Notes: a model not told the origin generated them from the sequence alone. DNA of 64,000 nt from Sulfomarinibacter sp963733915 (GCA_963733915.1 CAVTEP010000001.1:62001-126000), one strand, 5' to 3'. Positions 16,992 to 25,812 are shown, counted from the first letter of the stretch. Numbers and translations are program-made.

Positions 16992-17309
16992 ATGCAATCG
17001 AGAGTCGCGCTGGCAGCCGTATTCCTGATCATTCTCGGACTCGCCGGGCAGGTCGCCGGTGGCGGCAGACCGGACACGGTGCGCACCGTGTTCACGGTCC
17101 AAGGGATGCACTGTGGCGGGTGTTCCTCCACCATCACGGCGACGCTCGAACGAGTCGAAGGCGTGGTCGAGGCATCCGCTGACCACGAGAAGGGCATCGC
17201 CGAGGCGGTGTACAACCCGCGCCTGGTCGAAGCCGACGATTTGAAGGCCGAAATCGAAAAGCTCGGATATACGGTGACGACGATGAAGACCGAGGCGGTG
17301 GGAAGCTAG
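16992..17309 (+). CDS. Exported HMA-domain metal-binding protein (MerP-like)
   Basis: A 105-residue protein with a signal peptide (residues 1-23) and one heavy-metal-associated domain with the GMHCGGCSS (CxxC) motif and the LGYTV end strand. It resembles periplasmic MerP/CopZ-like chaperones that bind Hg(II) or Cu(I). Encoded with the ArsR regulator, it is probably induced by thiophilic metals. No transporter, reductase or P-type ATPase follows. The next stretch is a repeat array. Confidence 0.85.
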   Translation: MQSRVALAAVFLIILGLAGQVAGGGRPDTVRTVFTVQGMHCGGCSSTITATLERVEGVVEASADHEKGIAEAVYNPRLVEADDLKAEIEKLGYTVTTMKTEAVGS

Positions 17310-17311
17310 GT

Positions 17312-17424
17312 TTGAATGAGGAATGAGGAATGAGGAATGAGGAATTCACGCCCGCCCTCCCACTTTCCGTGGGGTGGGTGGGAACTCAAAACTCAAAACT
17401 CAAAACTGAAAACTGAAAACTCAC
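17312..17424. repeat. Mixed heptamer two-arm array
   Basis: The left arm repeats GAATGAG (17314-17345) and the right arm repeats AACTCAA/AACTGAA (17382-17424), separated by a C/G-rich centre (CGCCCGCCCTCCC ... GGGTGGGTGGG). The arms belong to different word families here, showing that words are exchanged between elements. The right arm extends into the Smr gene and encodes its last residues. Confidence 0.75.
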
Positions 17425-17958
17425 GCTCTTTCGTTTGAGGTAGACGACGGTGGCGCCCCAGCCGCCCCGATCGGGAGGGGCGTCGTGGAATCCCGATGCC
17501 AATGGGTGTCGAGCGAGCAGTTTCTGTACCCGGTCCCGCTGCACGCCGATGCCGCGACCGTGGATCAATCGCACCTCTGGAAAACCCTTTTCGACGGCGA
17601 CCTCGAGGTAGGCGTCGACAACGTCAGGCACATCACGCGGCGGGAAGGAGTGGAGGTCGATGCTGTCCTCGACCGGAAGCTCGACCACCAGGTCCGGGTC
17701 GGCCGGCGCCCCATTGTCGGTGGCGGCATCGGACCGGCTCGACTGATCTTTGCCTCGCTCCGCCACAGACCCACCAAACAACACTCCCAGAGTGATGATT
17801 GCCAGCAAGCCGACAAACACGCCAAACCCGATCCAGGCCTTCGGCCCCATCAGACGAGCCAAGGGCCAGGTTGCGATCGCCGCAATCACAACGACTCCCG
17901 CCTTGGTGCCGATGTATGCCCAAAACACTCTGGGATCGCGAAACGCCTGCCGGATCAC
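17386..17958 (-). CDS. Smr-domain membrane protein with repeat-encoded tail
   Basis: A 190-residue protein. Two membrane helices (about 13-33 and 40-62) are followed by a Smr domain (DLHSFPPRDVPDVVDAYLE, then VRLIHGRGIG, then GATVVYLK) of the MutS2/Smr family, which binds or cleaves nucleic acids or is a ribosome-collision nuclease domain. The last ~13 residues (SVSFQFSVLSFEF) are encoded by the heptamer array, so the natural C terminus was overwritten or extended by the repeat. The start is GTG 17958 with a weak ribosome-binding site. A membrane-attached Smr protein is unusual; its target is unknown. Confidence 0.75.
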   Translation of the reverse strand: MIRQAFRDPRVFWAYIGTKAGVVVIAAIATWPLARLMGPKAWIGFGVFVGLLAIITLGVLFGGSVAERGKDQSSRSDAATDNGAPADPDLVVELPVEDSIDLHSFPPRDVPDVVDAYLEVAVEKGFPEVRLIHGRGIGVQRDRVQKLLARHPLASGFHDAPPDRGGWGATVVYLKRKSVSFQFSVLSFEF

Positions 17959-17985
17959 GAGTGGATTCTACTCTTCCGGCTAGGG

Positions 17986-18031
17986 GAGGGTGGGCGGCAA
18001 TTCCTCATTCCGAATTCCTCATTCCGAACTC
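17986..18031. repeat. AATTCCK heptamer array
   Basis: GGGTGGGCGG followed by alternating AATTCCT/CATTCCG words, ending at the asnS stop codon. A single-arm example of the intergenic repeat family. Confidence 0.65.
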
Positions 18032-18032
18032 G

Positions 18033-19334
18033 TCAGGGGTTCAACCGGTTGATCAACCTCGGATACGGAATCGTCTCGCGCAGGTGCGGTACGCCGCAGA
18101 TCCAGGCCACGCAGCGCTCGATGCCCATGCCAAAGCCAGCGTGGGGGAACGACCCGAAGCGGCGGACGTCGAGATACCACTCGAAGGCCTCGCGCGGGAG
18201 GCCGTGGGTGGCGATCTGACGCTCGAGGTGCTCGAGGGAATCCGATCTCTCGGAACCGCCGATGATCTCTCCGTAGCCCTCTGGTGCGAGGACGTCGACC
18301 GCCAGCGCGCGACTCGTGTCTTCAGGGTCGGGCTGCATATAGAAGGCCTTGATCGCGGCCGGGTAACGGGTGATCTGAAGCGGCCGGTCGTACTGAGCGG
18401 TCAGAAGGGTCTCGTCGTCACCGCCCAGGTCCTCGCCGAGTTGGACGTCCGATCCGAGTTTCTGCAGCTTGGCGACTGCCTCGGCGTAGTCAAGGCGTGG
18501 AAAATCCCCCCGGGTCGTGGGCTCGAGCTTGGATACGTCCCGCTCGAGACGCTCGAGATCGTCGGCGCAGCGATCAAGTACCCGCGCCACGATTGCGGAC
18601 AGGAACTCCTCGCAGAGATCGAGAAGGCCTTCGAAACGGAGCCACGCGACCTCCGGTTCCACCATCCAAAACTCGGTCAGGTGGCGGCGGGTCTTTGATT
18701 TCTCCGCACGAAAAGTCGGCCCGAAGCAGTAGACCTTGCCAAGCGCGGCCGCTGCGGGCTCGAGGTAGAGCTGACCCGATTGCGACAAAAAGGCGGTGTC
18801 GCCGAAGTACTCGGTCTCGAAAAGAGTCGAGGTGCCCTCGCACGCGGCTGGAGTGAGGATCGGCGAGTCGATGAGTGTGTAGTTGCGGCTCTGAAAGAAG
18901 TCCCGAATCGCAAACTCGAGCTCGGATCGTACGCGCATGATGGCGTGCTGTCGCTTCGAACGCAGCCAGAGGTGGCGGTGGTTGAGGAGGAAATCGGGAC
19001 CATGGTCCTTCTTGCCGATGGGAAACTCGGGAGCGATCTGGAGTGCCTCGAGTCCCGAGACCTTGAGCTCGAAGCCGCCGGGAGCGCGTTCGTCGGACGC
19101 GACCCTGCCGGTGATCTTGACCGACGACTCTTGCGTCACGGCGACCGCGGCATCCCATACCTCGTCGATGACGTCGGGACGGAAGATCACACACTGGAGG
19201 TAGCCGAAACCGTCGCGCAGGATGATGAAGCGGAGCTTCCCCTTCTTGCGCCAGTTGTAGACCCAACCGAAGATCGTGACCTCTTGGTTGACGTGCTCGG
19301 CGAGGTCGCCGATGGTGATGACGGGGCACGGCAT
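18033..19334 (-). CDS. asnS: Asparaginyl-tRNA synthetase
   Basis: Class IIb synthetase that charges tRNA-Asn; 433 residues, within the usual 430-470. The N-terminal OB-fold anticodon-binding domain includes VTIFGWVYNWRKKGKLRFI. The catalytic domain has motif 2 (FRAEKSKTRRHLTEFWMVE) and motif 3 (GFGMGIERCVAWICG). The HLTEFWMVEPE segment is typical of AsnRS and distinguishes it from AspRS. I chose ATG 19334, with GGAGG 7 bases upstream. It is monocistronic, flanked by repeat arrays. Confidence 0.92.
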   Translation of the reverse strand: MPCPVITIGDLAEHVNQEVTIFGWVYNWRKKGKLRFIILRDGFGYLQCVIFRPDVIDEVWDAAVAVTQESSVKITGRVASDERAPGGFELKVSGLEALQIAPEFPIGKKDHGPDFLLNHRHLWLRSKRQHAIMRVRSELEFAIRDFFQSRNYTLIDSPILTPAACEGTSTLFETEYFGDTAFLSQSGQLYLEPAAAALGKVYCFGPTFRAEKSKTRRHLTEFWMVEPEVAWLRFEGLLDLCEEFLSAIVARVLDRCADDLERLERDVSKLEPTTRGDFPRLDYAEAVAKLQKLGSDVQLGEDLGGDDETLLTAQYDRPLQITRYPAAIKAFYMQPDPEDTSRALAVDVLAPEGYGEIIGGSERSDSLEHLERQIATHGLPREAFEWYLDVRRFGSFPHAGFGMGIERCVAWICGVPHLRETIPYPRLINRLNP

Positions 19335-19424
19335 GAGCAGCCTCCAGGAAGGGGGATTGTACACGAGGGAGGGCGACGGACGGCCTCCGGCCAATCCAGG
19401 TCGTGATCGCGGTCGGAGCAGGCC

Positions 19425-19516
19425 AAGAGTGAAGAGTAAAGAGTCAAGAGTGAAGACGTTCAATTCGCTTCACAACTTGTGTGCAGGGCTTTACTCTTGA
19501 CTCTTAACTCTTTTCT
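19425..19516. repeat. Heptamer inverted array (AAGAGTR)
   Basis: Left arm of AAGAGTG/AAGAGTA/AAGAGTC words (19425-19455) and right arm of the complementary ACTCTTG/ACTCTTA words (19489-19516), with a ~35-nt centre. A transcript would fold into one long stem. It lies between asnS and trpE (divergent genes). Confidence 0.75.
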
Positions 19517-19635
19517 TATTCAAGCTTCGGACACAGGTACACCCCATTCGAGACCCATCAACCCCCTGCTCGTCGGTGGACCCGGTGCACGGAGTGCGGC
19601 ACAATGGCGGATTCCTGGACGCCGAGGAGGCGAGT

Positions 19636-21126
19636 ATGGAGGTCCGTCCCGACAAGCAAGAGTTTCTCAAGCTGGCGCGCGACTTCGACGTTGTGCCGGT
19701 GATAGAGGAGCTGACCTCGGATACCGTGACACCGTTTACGGTCTTCTCTCGGCTCGCGGCCAATGGCCGCAATCCGTTTCTCCTCGAAAGCGTCGAGGGT
19801 GGAGAGCGAGCCGCCCGCTACTCCTTCGCCGGCGCTGATCCATTCCGAATCGTCGAGCTGCGCGGCGGCACGGTTTTTGTGGACGGCGCGCCCCGGGCCG
19901 GGTCGGCAGTCGAAGAGCTGCGGCGGGCAACCGATTTCGGCTCGGTGGCGCCGGTCGCAGGTCTGCCGCCATTTGCCGGCGGCGCCATGGGCTATCTCGG
20001 CTACGATGCGGTGCGGCTCATCGAGGAGATACCCGACAGCTGTCATGACGAGGGCGGGCTGCCCGAGGCATGGTTCGGTCTCTACGACGGCATCGTCGCC
20101 CTAGATCGCGCCCGCCAGCGGCTCCTGTTGGTGGTGGCAGCTCGCATCGATGAGGACCGGGAGGCGGCGTGGAAGGAGGCGCGGCGACGCCTGGCCGCCA
20201 TGCACCGATCGCTCCTCGGCGGCGGCTCGAGCCCAAGCCCCCACGTCATACCCATTCCAGTTGGTGGTTGGGACGGTTGGCGGGTGACGCCGACCGACGA
20301 CGACTATATGGCGGCTGTATCCCGCGCCCGCGAGCACATCCTCGCCGGCGATATCTTTCAGGTGGTCCTGTCCCGACGCTGGCGAAAGATGCCACGCTGC
20401 ACGGCCCCCGAAATCTATCGCATGCTGCGGCTGACCAACCCCTCGCCCTATATGTTCCTCTTCGACACCGGTCAGGCGCGGATACTCGGCTCGAGCCCGG
20501 AGATGTTGGTGCGGGTTCGTGGTGACGCCGTCGCCACCTGTCCGATCGCCGGCACCCGCCGACGTGGAGTTGGCCTCGAGGACGACCTTCACCTCGAAGA
20601 AGAGCTGAAAGCCGACCCCAAGGAGCGAGCGGAGCACGTCATGCTCGTCGATCTCGGCCGCAACGACATCGGGCGGGTAGCGGCCCCCGGCACGGTGCAG
20701 GTATCGCGCCAAATGGAGATCGAGCGCTACAGCCACGTGATGCACCTGGTCAGCGAGGTGGAGGGGCGGCTGCGGCCGGGGCTCGACGCGTGGGACGCCC
20801 TCTTTGCGTGCTTTCCGGCCGGCACCCTCAGCGGTGCGCCAAAGGTGCGGGCGATGGAACTCATCGACGAGCTCGAGGAGGTCCGTCGTGGGGTTTATGG
20901 TGGCGCGGTGGGTTACCGCAACCTCAACGGCGACCTCGATTCGTGCATCGCCATCCGCACCCTGGTCGAACGCGGCGGCAGCGCACAGATTCAGGCCGGG
21001 GCGGGTATCGTCTACGACTCGGTGCCCGCGTCTGAGCTCGCGGAATGCACGGCCAAGGCAAACGCCCTGGTCGAGGCGGTCGCGATGGCTGAGGCGGCGG
21101 GGAGAGGCACCCAGAATGATGAATGA
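19636..21126 (+). CDS. trpE: Anthranilate synthase component I
   Basis: Converts chorismate to anthranilate with TrpG, the first step of tryptophan synthesis. The 496-residue protein shows LLES (LLESVEGGERAARYSF), the N-terminal motif for tryptophan feedback inhibition, then CPIAGTRRRG, DPKERAEHVMLVDLGRND, IERYSHVMHLVSEVEG and FPAGTLSGAPKVRAMELI. PIAGT (Ala, not Lys) separates it from the PabB at 13947. ATG 19636 follows GAGGAGG. The final residues NDE and the stop codon lie in the GAATGAG repeat array. No leader peptide or attenuator is evident upstream. Confidence 0.95.
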   Translation: MEVRPDKQEFLKLARDFDVVPVIEELTSDTVTPFTVFSRLAANGRNPFLLESVEGGERAARYSFAGADPFRIVELRGGTVFVDGAPRAGSAVEELRRATDFGSVAPVAGLPPFAGGAMGYLGYDAVRLIEEIPDSCHDEGGLPEAWFGLYDGIVALDRARQRLLLVVAARIDEDREAAWKEARRRLAAMHRSLLGGGSSPSPHVIPIPVGGWDGWRVTPTDDDYMAAVSRAREHILAGDIFQVVLSRRWRKMPRCTAPEIYRMLRLTNPSPYMFLFDTGQARILGSSPEMLVRVRGDAVATCPIAGTRRRGVGLEDDLHLEEELKADPKERAEHVMLVDLGRNDIGRVAAPGTVQVSRQMEIERYSHVMHLVSEVEGRLRPGLDAWDALFACFPAGTLSGAPKVRAMELIDELEEVRRGVYGGAVGYRNLNGDLDSCIAIRTLVERGGSAQIQAGAGIVYDSVPASELAECTAKANALVEAVAMAEAAGRGTQNDE

Positions 21127-21227
21127 GGAATTAGGAATTAGGAATGACCCCCGCCTACCCAGGAGATCGCGGGTCGGGGGAGGGTGGGTGGGAATTCAGA
21201 ATTCCGAATTCCGAATTCAGAATTCGA
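21115..21227. repeat. Heptamer inverted array between trpE and trpG
   Basis: Left arm of GAATGAG/GAATTAG words (21115-21144), centre with CCCCCGCC and GGGAGGGTGGGTGGG, right arm of AATTCCG/AATTCAG words (21193-21227). The arms are largely complementary. It supplies the trpE stop and ends just before the trpG ribosome-binding site, within what is presumably one operon. Confidence 0.75.
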
Positions 21228-21243
21228 GGGGTGGAGGTGGGTG

Positions 21244-21837
21244 GTGATCCTGATGATCGACAACTACGACTCCTTCACCTACAACCTGGTGCAGGAGCTG
21301 TCCGAGGTGGGGGTCCTTTCCGTCGAGGTCGTGCGCAACGATGCCTCGACGGTTCCCGGGTTGCTGGCGCTGAAACCGGAGGCGATCGTCATATCACCCG
21401 GCCCCGGTGTGCCCGAGGACGCCGGTGTCACAATGGAGCTGGTAAAGACCGCTGTTGGCTATCCGCTCCTGGGGATCTGCCTTGGCCACCAGGCGCTGGC
21501 GGCCGTCCACGGCGGCAGGGTGATCCGGGCGTCGGAGCCCGTGCACGGCAAGACCTCCCCGGTTCACCACGACGGCGAGGGGCTGTTCGAGGGACTGCCG
21601 GAGCCTCTGGAGGCCACCCGTTATCACTCCTTGATCGTGGAAAGAGACTCGCTCCCGGAGTTGCTGGAAGTCACCGCCTGGACCGCTGACGGTACAATCA
21701 TGGGTCTGCGACATCGCAGCCAACCCCACTTCGGTGTCCAGTTCCATCCCGAGTCGTACCTCTGCCACGACGGCAGAAAGTTATTGGCGCGATTCCTCAC
21801 GATCGCCGGCGTGGCGGTCCGACCAGAGTGGAAATAG
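21244..21837 (+). CDS. trpG: Anthranilate synthase component II (glutaminase)
   Basis: Class I glutamine amidotransferase supplying ammonia to TrpE, and possibly to PabB. The 197-residue protein starts MILMIDNYDSFTYNL. It contains the nucleophile motif GICLGHQAL, the ISPGPGVPEDAG oxyanion region and the His-Glu pair FGVQFHPES. I chose GTG 21244 because GGAGG lies 6 bases upstream; ATG 21253 is an alternative. Open reading continues upstream into the repeat (encoding NSEFRIPNSEF-like sequence), but that is not a plausible start. Confidence 0.93.
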   Translation: MILMIDNYDSFTYNLVQELSEVGVLSVEVVRNDASTVPGLLALKPEAIVISPGPGVPEDAGVTMELVKTAVGYPLLGICLGHQALAAVHGGRVIRASEPVHGKTSPVHHDGEGLFEGLPEPLEATRYHSLIVERDSLPELLEVTAWTADGTIMGLRHRSQPHFGVQFHPESYLCHDGRKLLARFLTIAGVAVRPEWK

Positions 21838-21890
21838 GAGCAACGTGTTGAGTTTTAGCTTTCGGATTCGTCCCTGGGAGGGGAGTGTGG

Positions 21891-21923
21891 AATTCCGAAT
21901 TCCTAATTCCGAATTCCTAATTT
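21891..21923. repeat. AATTCCK heptamer array before trpD
   Basis: Five tandem AATTCCG/AATTCCT words lie directly against the 5' end of trpD, so no Shine-Dalgarno is visible for that gene. Confidence 0.7.
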
Positions 21924-21930
21924 GAAATTG

Positions 21931-22977
21931 ATGATCTCCATCGACCACCGACCCATCCTGAATCGGCTTCTCGCTCGAGAGGATCTCGAGCCCGAGGTGA
22001 TGGAGGCCTTCATCGGCGTCGTCATGGATGGTGGCGTCGAGGAGGTCGTGGTGGCGGCGATATTGGCGGCGCTGCGGGCAAAGGGCGAGACCGGCTCCGA
22101 AGTGGCGGCGGCCGCCCGCGCAATGCGCGCCCGGTCTGTGGCCGTAGAAATCTCCGCTCCGGAGAAATCAGTCGACACCTGCGGCACCGGTGGCGACGGC
22201 GCCGAGACGATAAATATCTCGACCGCCGCGGCGCTGCTCGCCGCGGCGGCGGGTGTGCCGGTGGCCAAGCACGGCAATCGTTCGGTCTCCTCGCGCTGCG
22301 GCTCGGCCGACGTGCTCGAAGCCGCCGGCGTGCGTCTCGACCTCACGCCGGGGGTGATGGCGGCCCTGCACGACGAGGTCGGAATCGCCTTTCTCTTCGC
22401 CCCGAGGCTCCATCCGGCGATGAAGGCGGTGATGCCCGTACGGCGGGCGCTCGGTGTCCGAACTGTCTTCAACCTGCTGGGACCGTTGACCAACCCAGCG
22501 GGCGTCGAGCGGCAGGTGGTCGGGGTCTGGGGACCGGAGGTACAGCGATTGATGGCGGCGGCGCTTGCCGAGCTCGGGGCACGGAGCGCCCTGGTGGTTC
22601 ATTCCGACGACGGGCTCGACGAGATCTCGGTCTGCGCTCCGACCTCAGTCATCGAGGTCCGGGACGCCGAGGTGGCCGGCGAGTGGCGGGTCGACCCGAC
22701 GGCATTTGGCATCGAAGTGACCGATCCCGGATCCCTCAAAGGGGCTGACGCGGGCGAAAACCTGCGGCGGATGCGGGCCATTTTGGGCGGTGAAGAAATC
22801 TCCGCAGGCGCCGACGCGGTTGCGCTCAACGCGGGCGCCGCGCTCTACGTCGCCGGCGCGGCCGCCGATCTCGAGGAAGGCTTTCGCCGCGCCTGCGAGG
22901 TGCGTCGGTCGGGCGCCGCGCTCGCACGGCTGGAAACCCTGGCCCGGAGATCGCAGGAGCTGAGCGTTGGTGACTGA
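21931..22977 (+). CDS. trpD: Anthranilate phosphoribosyltransferase
   Basis: Transfers phosphoribose from PRPP to anthranilate. The 348-residue protein has the PRPP-binding CGTGGDG motif, NISTAAALLAAAAGVPVAKHGNR, SADVLEAAGV, and RALGVRTVFNLLGPLTNP, all typical of TrpD. I placed the start at ATG 21931 (MISIDHRPILNRLL). A TTG at 21922 would add three residues. There is no visible Shine-Dalgarno because a heptamer array occupies the upstream region. It overlaps trpC at its 3' end. Confidence 0.93.
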   Translation: MISIDHRPILNRLLAREDLEPEVMEAFIGVVMDGGVEEVVVAAILAALRAKGETGSEVAAAARAMRARSVAVEISAPEKSVDTCGTGGDGAETINISTAAALLAAAAGVPVAKHGNRSVSSRCGSADVLEAAGVRLDLTPGVMAALHDEVGIAFLFAPRLHPAMKAVMPVRRALGVRTVFNLLGPLTNPAGVERQVVGVWGPEVQRLMAAALAELGARSALVVHSDDGLDEISVCAPTSVIEVRDAEVAGEWRVDPTAFGIEVTDPGSLKGADAGENLRRMRAILGGEEISAGADAVALNAGAALYVAGAAADLEEGFRRACEVRRSGAALARLETLARRSQELSVGD

Positions 22978-23785
22978 GTCCCTGCTCGACCGTATCGTCG
23001 CCGACGTGCGCCGGCGTCTGGAAACCTCCACTGAAGCACCCGGTCTCGAAAAGAAAGCACACGAAGCGGTGGAGGCACGCCGGAAAGACGGTCTGCGATC
23101 GTTGCGGCGGGCGTTGTCGCAGCCGGGACCGGCGCTGATTGCGGAGTGCAAAAAGGCGTCGCCGGCGGCGGGCGTGATCCGCGAGGACTTCGATGCGGCA
23201 TCCCTTGCCAGGTCCTACGCCTCCGGTGGAGCGGCCGCGATCTCGGTCGTCACCGAGCCTGATTCTTTCCGGGGCGACCCTCGCTGGCTCGACGACGTCC
23301 GCCGCTCGGTGGACCTGCCGGTGCTGCGCAAGGATTTCATCGTGAGCCGACGACAGCTGCTCGAGACCGCCGTGCTCGGGGCCGACGCCGTGCTGTTGAT
23401 CGCCCGCATCCTCGACCAGGCGCTCCTCGCCGAGCTGCTGCGGACGGCGGCCGCGCTCGAGCTCGAGGTCCTGCTCGAGATTTTTACCGACGAGGAACCG
23501 GCGGTTGCGGTGGCCTCGGGCGCGGCCATCATCGGCGTCAACGCCCGCAACCTCGCCACCTTCGAACTGAGCCTCGACCGGGTGGCGGAGATGGCGGACC
23601 GGCTTCCCGCCGACCGGGTGCGCGTGGCCGAGAGCGGGATCCGCGGGCCCGACGATCTCGGGCGGCTCCACCGCGCGGGTTACGATGCCTTTCTGGTCGG
23701 CGAACGTCTGGTGCGGGCCGAGGATCCGGAGAGCGCGGTGCGAGAGCTCCTCGGGCACGGATACGGAGACGGGCACGGGTGCTGA
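22967..23785 (+). CDS. trpC: Indole-3-glycerol phosphate synthase
   Basis: TIM-barrel enzyme closing the indole ring. About 272 residues, with the family motifs ALIAECKKASPAAGVI, LPVLRKDFIVS, ADAVLLIARIL, IIGVNARNLATFE and VAESGIRGPDD. The start is TTG 22967 (7 bases after AGGAG) or GTG 22970; both overlap the trpD stop. The last residues (GHGYGDGHGC) are encoded by hexamer words of the CGGAGA/CGGGCA type, so the tail is repeat-derived. It overlaps trpF by 7 bases. Confidence 0.93.
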   Translation: MVTESLLDRIVADVRRRLETSTEAPGLEKKAHEAVEARRKDGLRSLRRALSQPGPALIAECKKASPAAGVIREDFDAASLARSYASGGAAAISVVTEPDSFRGDPRWLDDVRRSVDLPVLRKDFIVSRRQLLETAVLGADAVLLIARILDQALLAELLRTAAALELEVLLEIFTDEEPAVAVASGAAIIGVNARNLATFELSLDRVAEMADRLPADRVRVAESGIRGPDDLGRLHRAGYDAFLVGERLVRAEDPESAVRELLGHGYGDGHGC

Positions 23786-24384
23786 TCAAGATCTGCGGAA
23801 TCACAAGTGCCGGGGACGCCGAGGCGGCGATTGCCGCCGGCGCCGATCTGCTCGGTTTCGTCTTCAGATCGGGAACACCGCGGGCGCTCGATCCCACGAA
23901 TTCGGGTTGGATCCGCGATCTCGGTGGGGCGCACAGGGTCGGGGTGTTTCTCGATGCGCCCTTGGACCAGGTGCTGAGGGTGCGCGATCTCCTGGCCCTC
24001 GAGTGGGTCCAGCTCCACGGCCACGAGCCCGAGTCGTATCTCGAGGCCCTCGGTGAGAGGGTGATCCGTCGCGTTCCGGTCGGTGCGGCGATCGATTGGG
24101 ATCGGGTGACGCGGCTTGCCGATCGGTGTCTGCCGCTGTTTGACCCCGGCGCCGGCGATGGGGTCGCCTGGGCGTGGGAGGTCCTGGCGGACGGCCCGCC
24201 CGGAATTCGTTTCGGTCTCGCCGGCGGTCTTGACCCGGAGAACGTCGCCGATGCCGTGCGCACCGTGCGCCCGTACCTGGTCGATGTGTCCTCGGGCGTC
24301 GAGACGTCTCCCGGCATCAAGGACCACGCCAAGATCCGCGACTTCATCGCCGCAGCTCGCAATGCCGCCCGGCCACCCATTTGA
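23779..24384 (+). CDS. trpF: Phosphoribosylanthranilate isomerase
   Basis: Amadori isomerase of the tryptophan pathway, 201 residues, TIM barrel. It begins MLIKICGITS (catalytic Cys in KICGI) and has LGFVFRSGTPR, VQLHGHE (Gln-His), FGLAGGLDPENV (catalytic Asp) and DVSSGVETSPGIKD (phosphate-binding). GTG 23779 lies inside the hexamer repeat and overlaps trpC. The stop is immediately followed by an ATCACGCAG-word array, after which the trp order is interrupted by a lipoprotein gene. Confidence 0.93.
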   Translation: MLIKICGITSAGDAEAAIAAGADLLGFVFRSGTPRALDPTNSGWIRDLGGAHRVGVFLDAPLDQVLRVRDLLALEWVQLHGHEPESYLEALGERVIRRVPVGAAIDWDRVTRLADRCLPLFDPGAGDGVAWAWEVLADGPPGIRFGLAGGLDPENVADAVRTVRPYLVDVSSGVETSPGIKDHAKIRDFIAAARNAARPPI

Positions 24385-24600
24385 ACCGCAGATCACGCAG
24401 ATCACGCAGATCACCGACCCATCGGTATGAACGCAGAGCCACCCGACCACCCACCCGCGCAACGACGCAGAGAGGCAGAGGACGCCCTGCGAATCTTCCC
24501 CCTTGTGATCGATTCAGAAAAAACCTCTGTGCGATCTCTGTGCCTCCGTGTCTCTGTGGTTCTCCTGCCTGCCTGCTTTGCGCCTTTGCGTTAGATCATG
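24383..24600. repeat. Nonamer and CTCTGTG-type repeat spacer
   Basis: ATCACGCAG words (24393-24414), then a GCAGAG-rich left arm (about 24430-24480) and a CTCTGTG-rich right arm (about 24528-24575). The same CTCTGTG words recur at 44517-44682. No gene. Confidence 0.65.
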
Positions 24601-24662
24601 GGATGACGGAACTGAGAACTCTCGACGGTCTCTTTCGTACGGAATCTCTGAAGGAGGAGCCG

Positions 24663-25688
24663 ATGAATCGTGTGCATCTGTTCATGTGTCTGTTGTGTCT
24701 CGGCAGCGTCTCCTGCTCGCAAACCTGCTCGGATCCTGCAAATCCCGGATCCATCTCCGCGTTTCCAGAGCTTCGGGGACCCTACATCGGACAGGAGCCG
24801 CCGGGCTTGGAGCCCGAGATCTTTGCACCCGGGATCGTCTCGACCGGGCTCGCCACCCGCGACCTGGCCATGACCCCGGACGGCTCCGAGCTCTACTACT
24901 CGGTCTCGCTCGGCGGCCGCACCATGATCATGGTCACCAAACAACTCGACGGGTTGTGGACCGAGCCGGTCGTGGCGCCGTTTTCCGGTCGCTACCTGGA
25001 TATCGAGCCTGCGATCTCGCCTGACGGAGCACGGTTCTTTTTCCTCTCGACCCGACCACAGCCGGGTCAGGAGGAGAGATCGGGCTGGGTCTACCAGGAC
25101 ATCTGGGTGATGGACCGCGAAGGCGACGGCTGGGGTGAGCCCCACAATTTGGGATCACCGGTCAACTCCGACGCACCCGAGTTCTTCCCGTCGGTGACCG
25201 CCGATGGAACCCTTTACTTCACCCGTGAAGGCGAGGACAGGGTCTCGGCCACATGGCGCTCGCGCCTCGTCGATGGCGTGTACGCGAAACCCGAGCTGCT
25301 GCCGCCGCAAATCAACTGCGGCTCGGATCGGTTCAACGTCCATGTGGCGCCCGACGAGAGCTTCGCCATCGTGCCGGCCGTCGGCCGTGAAGATAGCCTC
25401 GGCGGGGTGGACTACTACGTGGTATTCCGCGCCGACGACGACACATGGTCCGAGCCAGTCAACATGGGTCCGGCCATCAATCAGCCGGAGGGCCGGGAGT
25501 GGTCGGCATCGCTTTCGCCGGACGGAGAGTTTCTTTTCTTCATGTCCTCACGGGCCTACGGTGAGACGAACATTTCCCTGACCTCGAGATCCATCACCGA
25601 GCTCCTGCGGCTCTCGACCCAGCCGGGCTGGGGCAGCTCGGACATCTGGTGGGTCAGCGCGAAGGTCATCGAGAGGATGCGACCGTAG
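24663..25688 (+). CDS. Exported PD40 beta-propeller protein within the trp cluster
   Basis: A 341-residue exported protein. The N-terminal signal (MNRVHLFMCLLCLGSVSCSQ) has a lipobox-like but imperfect end, so lipidation is uncertain. It contains at least five PD40/TolB-type blades: AMTPDGSELYYS, AISPDGARFFFLS, SVTADGTLYFTRE, HVAPDESFAIVP and SLSPDGEFLFFMSSR. Such propellers bind ligands or proteins; nothing links it to tryptophan synthesis. AGGAGG lies 5 bases before ATG 24663. It lies between trpF and trpB with repeat arrays on both sides, which suggests an insertion into an ancestral trp operon. Confidence 0.75.
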   Translation: MNRVHLFMCLLCLGSVSCSQTCSDPANPGSISAFPELRGPYIGQEPPGLEPEIFAPGIVSTGLATRDLAMTPDGSELYYSVSLGGRTMIMVTKQLDGLWTEPVVAPFSGRYLDIEPAISPDGARFFFLSTRPQPGQEERSGWVYQDIWVMDREGDGWGEPHNLGSPVNSDAPEFFPSVTADGTLYFTREGEDRVSATWRSRLVDGVYAKPELLPPQINCGSDRFNVHVAPDESFAIVPAVGREDSLGGVDYYVVFRADDDTWSEPVNMGPAINQPEGREWSASLSPDGEFLFFMSSRAYGETNISLTSRSITELLRLSTQPGWGSSDIWWVSAKVIERMRP

Positions 25689-25812
25689 GGAGCAGGAAGA
25701 GGAGAAAAGGAGAAAGAAGTAGAACGTAAAAGGAGACCGCTGCCCCTCCCCGGCTGACTGACCTCACTGCTCCTCTGCACCTTTTCCCCTTTTCCCCTTT
25801 TCCATCTCCCAC
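25689..25812. repeat. Purine/pyrimidine inverted array (AGGAGAAA / CCCCTTTT)
   Basis: The left arm is rich in AGGAGAAA words (25690-25735). The right arm repeats CCCCTTTT (25780-25805). The opposed purine and pyrimidine arms could form a stem or triplex. It matches the GGGGAAAA family at 822-854 and 58845-58905. Confidence 0.65.

Noticed and set aside
19425..19516. CRISPR array suspected from regularly repeated words
   Set aside because: Words are 6-9 bp and contiguous, with no 25-40-bp unique spacers and no cas genes.
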